From the NCBI GenBank assembly GCA_963681505.1, contig OY811972.1, positions 10,744,775 through 10,808,774 of the forward strand: a stretch of DNA of 64,000 nt, written 5' to 3'. The stretch is from Eunapius fragilis. Its lineage: Eukaryota; Porifera; Demospongiae; Spongillida; Spongillidae. Positions 59,541-64,000 of this stretch are shown piece after piece. Position 1 is the first letter of the stretch, and each line of letters opens with the position of its first letter. The notes under the pieces are model-generated. The model was not told the origin of the DNA. It did no database searches and saw nothing but the letters and a program-made list of their open reading frames with translations. Position numbers and translations under genes: made by a program.

Positions 59541-60912
59541 ATCACCCCGCTCACCGCTACGGATTATCTTTTCATTAGCGGCGCAGGCATCGCGATAAAT
59601 ATCTTCTGTTAGATACCTGGTGGACATTCATCCATGGCTGCGCCACAATTTTCACAAATTATAACGGACCACCGAACAATTTAGTCCGGAACATTCCGCT
59701 AGGACATTCTACTCCGACGGATTTCTCTGTGTTTTAATTATCGACTTCCTCCTATTGGCGGCATTTGCAGTGAACGAAATGTAGTTGCAAATATTCACAC
59801 CGAATCGAACGTAAAAACTATGTAGCATATATTTACAATAAATACCCAACTAACTGTGTACGTATGTGATGGTCCTTTCTAAGCTGCCCCAAAATCCATG
59901 GTCGCCGTTTCTATGCTCACGTATGTATGCTAACCTTCATAAATGATTCGCTGCTTGGGTAATGAATGTTACGTAATAATTTCTGACGTAATATAAACTG
60001 CCGCCATTCAGGAGGACCTGGACCTTGTACAATTGAATGGCATCTAACTCAAGATGCGATAACGTAACTACTAGAGATCCTATGTATGAAGACATCGATA
60101 TAGCTGTACGAGCTTTTTTGTGGACGGGCTTGTGCAAAACAGAGATGATCGTATAATTTGTGTCATTTCATGTAGTTCGTTGGTCTGGGACCGAGACTAT
60201 AATGCAAAGATATAGCTGTCTATAGCTAAAAAAAAATAACCTGCTGAAAACGTGCCTCCCCCGGCCCAACTAAGAAAACCTGAAATTCACCGCTGCGCTG
60301 CTTCAAGTATAATACTGCCTACCAATATGGCAGTATCTTTTGCGACTATAATTTGAAAGTTCCCTGGTATTCCATAGATCTCTTGCTTTCAGCTAGCCGA
60401 AGTTAAAAGGTCCTTCAATTCACCACTAGAACTTTGAAAACCTTACAGCAAGAAGATCAAACTCCCTTAAAGACTAAACGCCATACATTTGTCAAATCAG
60501 TGTGCAAATCCACTAGCATTTAGTCCGTATGTAGAACGATACAATTAACCTTTTCGTGCACAATACACACTGCGGGTCAGCATTTCGATACACTGCAGCA
60601 TGTGACTAAGGCTGAACCTTTACATGCACACTGTGGTCATGCTCGTGACCTTCGTATGGATGCATATGCATGTGTACAGGAGACATTTTCGGGTGTACTG
60701 AGCACTGAATGGCAGCTGAATCAACCAGGGCAAAGTTGTTCGAACTTATGGAACAGCAAAGATATATTCCATTCAAAACAATGGAACACGTTACGAATCG
60801 GAGTTCGAAAGGTGAGCGACGTCACAATGATGTGCATTAATACAGGATGAAATTTTATTGCATATAAGCTAGCGAATTGCTTGCGTATATCATTGACGGC
60901 AATTTTTAAACA
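59216..60912. other. Intergenic region with poly(C) tract
   Basis: A C run lies at about 59509-59541. A small GGAGTAA-family fragment lies at 59660-59725. A short + open stretch at 60602-60850 has no recognised domain. No gene was seen up to the ATG of lipoxygenase D at 60913. Confidence 0.45.
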
Positions 60913-63900
60913 ATGGAGACGAGAAAGTTATCAGGACAGGGAAAAACAACCGAAGGAGGAGGATCCGAGGAGATACCATCCGAAAAGGGATCCGTGGTTG
61001 AGGAATCTGCAGTAAAGCCCTCTGAGAAGTTTTCTGAGAGGCAACAGTCAGGTGGGAAGTCTCACGGAGAAGGTGTAGAAGGAAAACCACTGGAGGGAAT
61101 GTCTTCCGGAGGAGAACAGAAGACAACCGAAACAGGAGGATCGGAAGAGAAACCTTCCGGATCGGATGATTTATCCAGAGAAAAGAGCTCTTCAGATACA
61201 CCATCCGAACAGAAAGGCTCCGAAAAGGAATCTGTGGAGGACTCCACAGTCGGGCAAATGAAGAAAGTTTTCGAAGAGCCATCGGAGAATGTGTCTGAGA
61301 AGGAACAGTCAGGCGGAAAAACTTCAAGGGAGGAAGAGCAAGTAGGGAAAGAGGAAACCCCACAGGAGCCAAAACCTTCCGGAGTTGAACAGGGGACCGG
61401 AAAATCCGAGGAGAAACTCTCCGGATCGGAGACTTTATCCGGAGAAAAGCGTTCTTCAGAGACACCGTCAGAACAGAAAGGCTCTGAAAAGGGGCCCGAG
61501 AAGCTTTTCGACGAAGGAGTTGAAAAACAACCAGAGGGGCAAAAAGCCGGAGGACAGTCCTATCCTGAGGGCCGGGAAGAGAAACCACGGCTAGAGCAAC
61601 CGGAGAAGGAAGTGCGGGAGGAGGAAAAACCGGGAACGAAACAATTGCCTTCTCGTGAGGATCAAGGACGCGAGACAGGGGCCGCGCCACCAGACCTGGA
61701 AGAGAAGGGGCGGGTTGAGGAAGAGCAGGGAAAGAAAGGACCTTTCCAGAGAGAACACGGAGACATATTGACAATAGCCGAAGCAAAACCCCCGCCGGAG
61801 CTGCCAGATAGAAAAGAGCGGAATGAGGAAGGGGAAGGGAAGGACTCGGGAAATGTGGGGAAGGACGTAGGGAAAGAAACACAGCCAGGAGAGAAAATAT
61901 GGGTACAACAGGACGTAAAATGCGAAATCATAAAGCGATCCCACGGAGAGCTGGATAAGAACACAACTGTTCCGATAACGCAAGTGGATAAACCAAAATG
62001 TAAGTGAAGCGTGTTTAATCGCCTGAATGCTATTGCATGTGCATGTATATGAATGAATGCTAAATTATTTGTGTTCTGTACATACAGCTGGTCACAGCTA
62101 CTACGAAGTGATCATCTCAACTGGGGAAGAGGCCGGTGCATCGACATTCGACCGAGGCGTGTATTTTGTTCTGGAGGGCACAAAGGGAGCGACGGGCAAG
62201 CAGTACGTCCGTAAGCTGTTTAGCAAAGCAGCCACGAAGGGGGCAACAGATGTGTTGCAGTTGGAAGCTAACTCCGACCTTGGGGACCTGCTGGTGGCAA
62301 CCGTAGGGAGCGACGAGCCGTGGGTGGAGATGCTAAAGAAGCCGTGGTTCGTGGAGTACATCGCGGTCCACAACTTCCAGAGCCGAGAGACGATGACGTT
62401 TCCTTGCTATCATTGGATCACTTCAGGCAGTTGGATGAGTATGGTCTCACGTACAAGTAAGTCGTGTGCGAATACTTGCAGTTATTGTATTATGGGACCG
62501 TCTAGCAAAATCGTCGAGTTTTTTATTTTTTTTAAATTTCCGTGAACTCTATAAAGAACTTCTATCAAATAGTCCTTACGCATCCAAAATTGGGCTATCC
62601 ATCAGTTATAAGGCACTGAATTTATAATTAGCCATACATATCAATGCAAACGTTACATTTGTATTACAAGGGTGATTTTGCTGGATACTATGACGAGCAT
62701 GTAAGCAGGAAAATAGTTGACCAAAACGTGTCGGGGATTATTCGAGTGACAATAGGCTTGACCTGCGGGTATGAATAATAACCTGATTGCGCTCTCATCC
62801 CCATGCTCACACTCATCCACGCTCCGTAGCTTTAGAGAAGGACGTAACCAACAATGGAGTACTGACCTACCATAGAAAGACAGTTTTGGAGCAGCGAAGG
62901 AAGCAATACCTGTGGCAGGAGTTCCCGCAAACCCTGTTGCCTTCGGGGCTAGACACCAGCGTAAGCCAATTGCCCCAAGATGAAGAGTTCGACAACGTCA
63001 AGAACTTTAACTTCGTTGATGCGGTGAACAATTCGCCCGTCTTGTCGGCTAGGATTTCCTCCAGAAATCAAAACCTAGAGCATCTCCGGGATTTCGAGAC
63101 TTTGGCCGAGGCCGAACCGCACCATCACGTGCGCTCGCCCCTTTACGAGGTGGCCCGCTGGACGAGGGACGACGAGTTCGGTGAGCAGATGTTGAACGGG
63201 GTTAACCCGTGTTTGATCCGCAAGTGCACTTCGCTGCCCGAGAACTTCAACGTGAGCAGTGAGATGGTTCAAGGATCCCTTACAAGAGGATCAAGTTTAG
63301 AAGACGAAATGAAGGTTGGTAGTGGAAGTTATATTCATACACCTAATGTCTGAATTACGTTATTTTTTTGTCTTCCTAAATTGTAGAACGGACATGTGTA
63401 TATATGTGACCTGAAGATCCTTGATGAAATTCCTTGCCGCGAGTCCTTCCACTGCGCCGCGCCTCTATGCCTGCTTTATGTCAATAGTTACAATAAGCTG
63501 GTCCCTATTGCCATCCAGCTTAAGCAGAAACCTGGTGATGATAACCCTGTGTTCCTTCCAAGCGACAGAATGATTGACTGGCTGTTGGCTAAGATACACT
63601 TCCAAAGCGCATTTGCACAGGTGAGGATATTGCATGTGTCCGCACTGCTTGTATAATCGCAGTTGTAGAATTAACTAGCATTGTAATAAGAGTAATTATC
63701 ATTGTGTGTGCTAGCACTAAGAACGATTAAATGCCCCCGCGTGCACATCGAATTGTTAAGCATGGACCCCGATAAACGTTCTTTTCAACCTAATAGATGA
63801 ACCTGTTGGCGATGCATTACCTTTCCTGCCACTTCATTGTGGAAGCATTTATCGTGGCTACCATGCGCAATCTCCCCGATTCCCACCCTGTCTTCAATCT

Positions 63901-64000
63901 TCTCCGTCCGCACATGCGCACAACACTGTCGGTCAATTGGAGGTCTCGGGAGACACTGCTAAACGACGGTGGGTTGCTCGATCAGCTGATGTCCATAGGC
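60913..64000 (+). CDS. PLAT-domain lipoxygenase-like protein D, 3'-partial, likely catalytically altered
   Basis: Paralogue of lipoxygenase C, cut by the window end after 793 residues. Exons: 60913-61999, 62088-62456, 62830-63314, 63387-63620, 63797-64000 and beyond; the intron phases equal those of C. Residues 1-362 are a Glu/Ser/Lys/Gly-rich, probably disordered extension with loose repeats (KPSG, EKxSSxTPSEQKGSEK), three times longer than in C, ending with VKCEIIKRSHGELDK. PLAT lies at 363-486. The catalytic part keeps ARWTRDDEFGEQMLNGVNP, LVPIAIQLKQ and MRNLPDSHPVFNLLRPHMRT. At the iron site it reads MNLLAMHYLSCHFIVEAF: Asn727 stands where His492 of C binds iron, and the following Gln is Leu; His732 is kept. 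Unless misread, normal iron binding is lost. Confidence 0.88.
62498..62689. mobile_element. Short inverted-repeat element in intron 2 of lipoxygenase D
   Basis: The ends TCTAGCAAAATC and GATTTTGCTGGATAC match the intronic element at 50096-50313, with about 60-70 bp of shared interior. Confidence 0.55.

Noticed and set aside
60890-61882. 330-codon minus-strand frame opposite lipoxygenase D exon 1
   Set aside because: It is a shadow of the low-complexity Glu/Ser/Lys coding strand; the + frame joins in phase to the PLAT exon and the minus frame joins to nothing.

Overview
This is animal nuclear DNA. Genes are split into many short exons with small introns (often 50-300 bp), and the families seen are animal ones: an adhesion GPCR, PLAT-lipoxygenases and three-domain gelsolin-like proteins. 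Transposon relics (an endonuclease-type LINE, piggyBac-like, CACTA-like and many short inverted-repeat elements) fill the space between genes. The AT-rich, compact gene style and the transposon families suggest a marine sponge (demosponge), but this is inferred from protein style and was not searched.

Layout. 1-7.8 kb: the 3' part of a large adhesion GPCR gene (+), with a recently amplified array of fibronectin-III exons, an Ig domain, a hormone-receptor-like motif, a GAIN-like region, a degenerate GPS region and seven transmembrane helices. 7.8-41 kb: accessory DNA built by block duplication and repeated transposon insertion. It holds a dead second copy of the GPCR 3' half (23.1-24.7 kb), an almost complete LINE (25.8-29.4 kb), 5'-truncated LINE tails, two decayed piggyBac-like elements, a 2.4-kb CACTA-like element (31.6-34.1 kb), several palindromic or inverted-repeat elements, and at least five copies of a small three-exon gene for an unrecognised secreted protein. 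Only the copy at 36.5-37.4 kb appears intact.

41-64 kb is the gene-dense part: lipoxygenase C (+, 42.0-45.2 kb), gelsolin-like gene 1 (+, 48.1-51.9 kb), gelsolin-like gene 2 (-, 54.1-57.2 kb, convergent with gene 1) and lipoxygenase D (+, 60.9 kb to the window end). The gelsolin-like proteins should cut or cap actin filaments. The lipoxygenases should oxygenate polyunsaturated fatty acids, but D has Asn where the first iron-binding His belongs and C has Thr at the usual Asn ligand position, so at least D may not be a normal dioxygenase.

Exon borders were read by eye from GT(GC)-AG sites, phase agreement and alignment between paralogues within the window. Every complete gene model keeps an open frame from first to last exon. 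No tRNA, rRNA or CRISPR was recognised.
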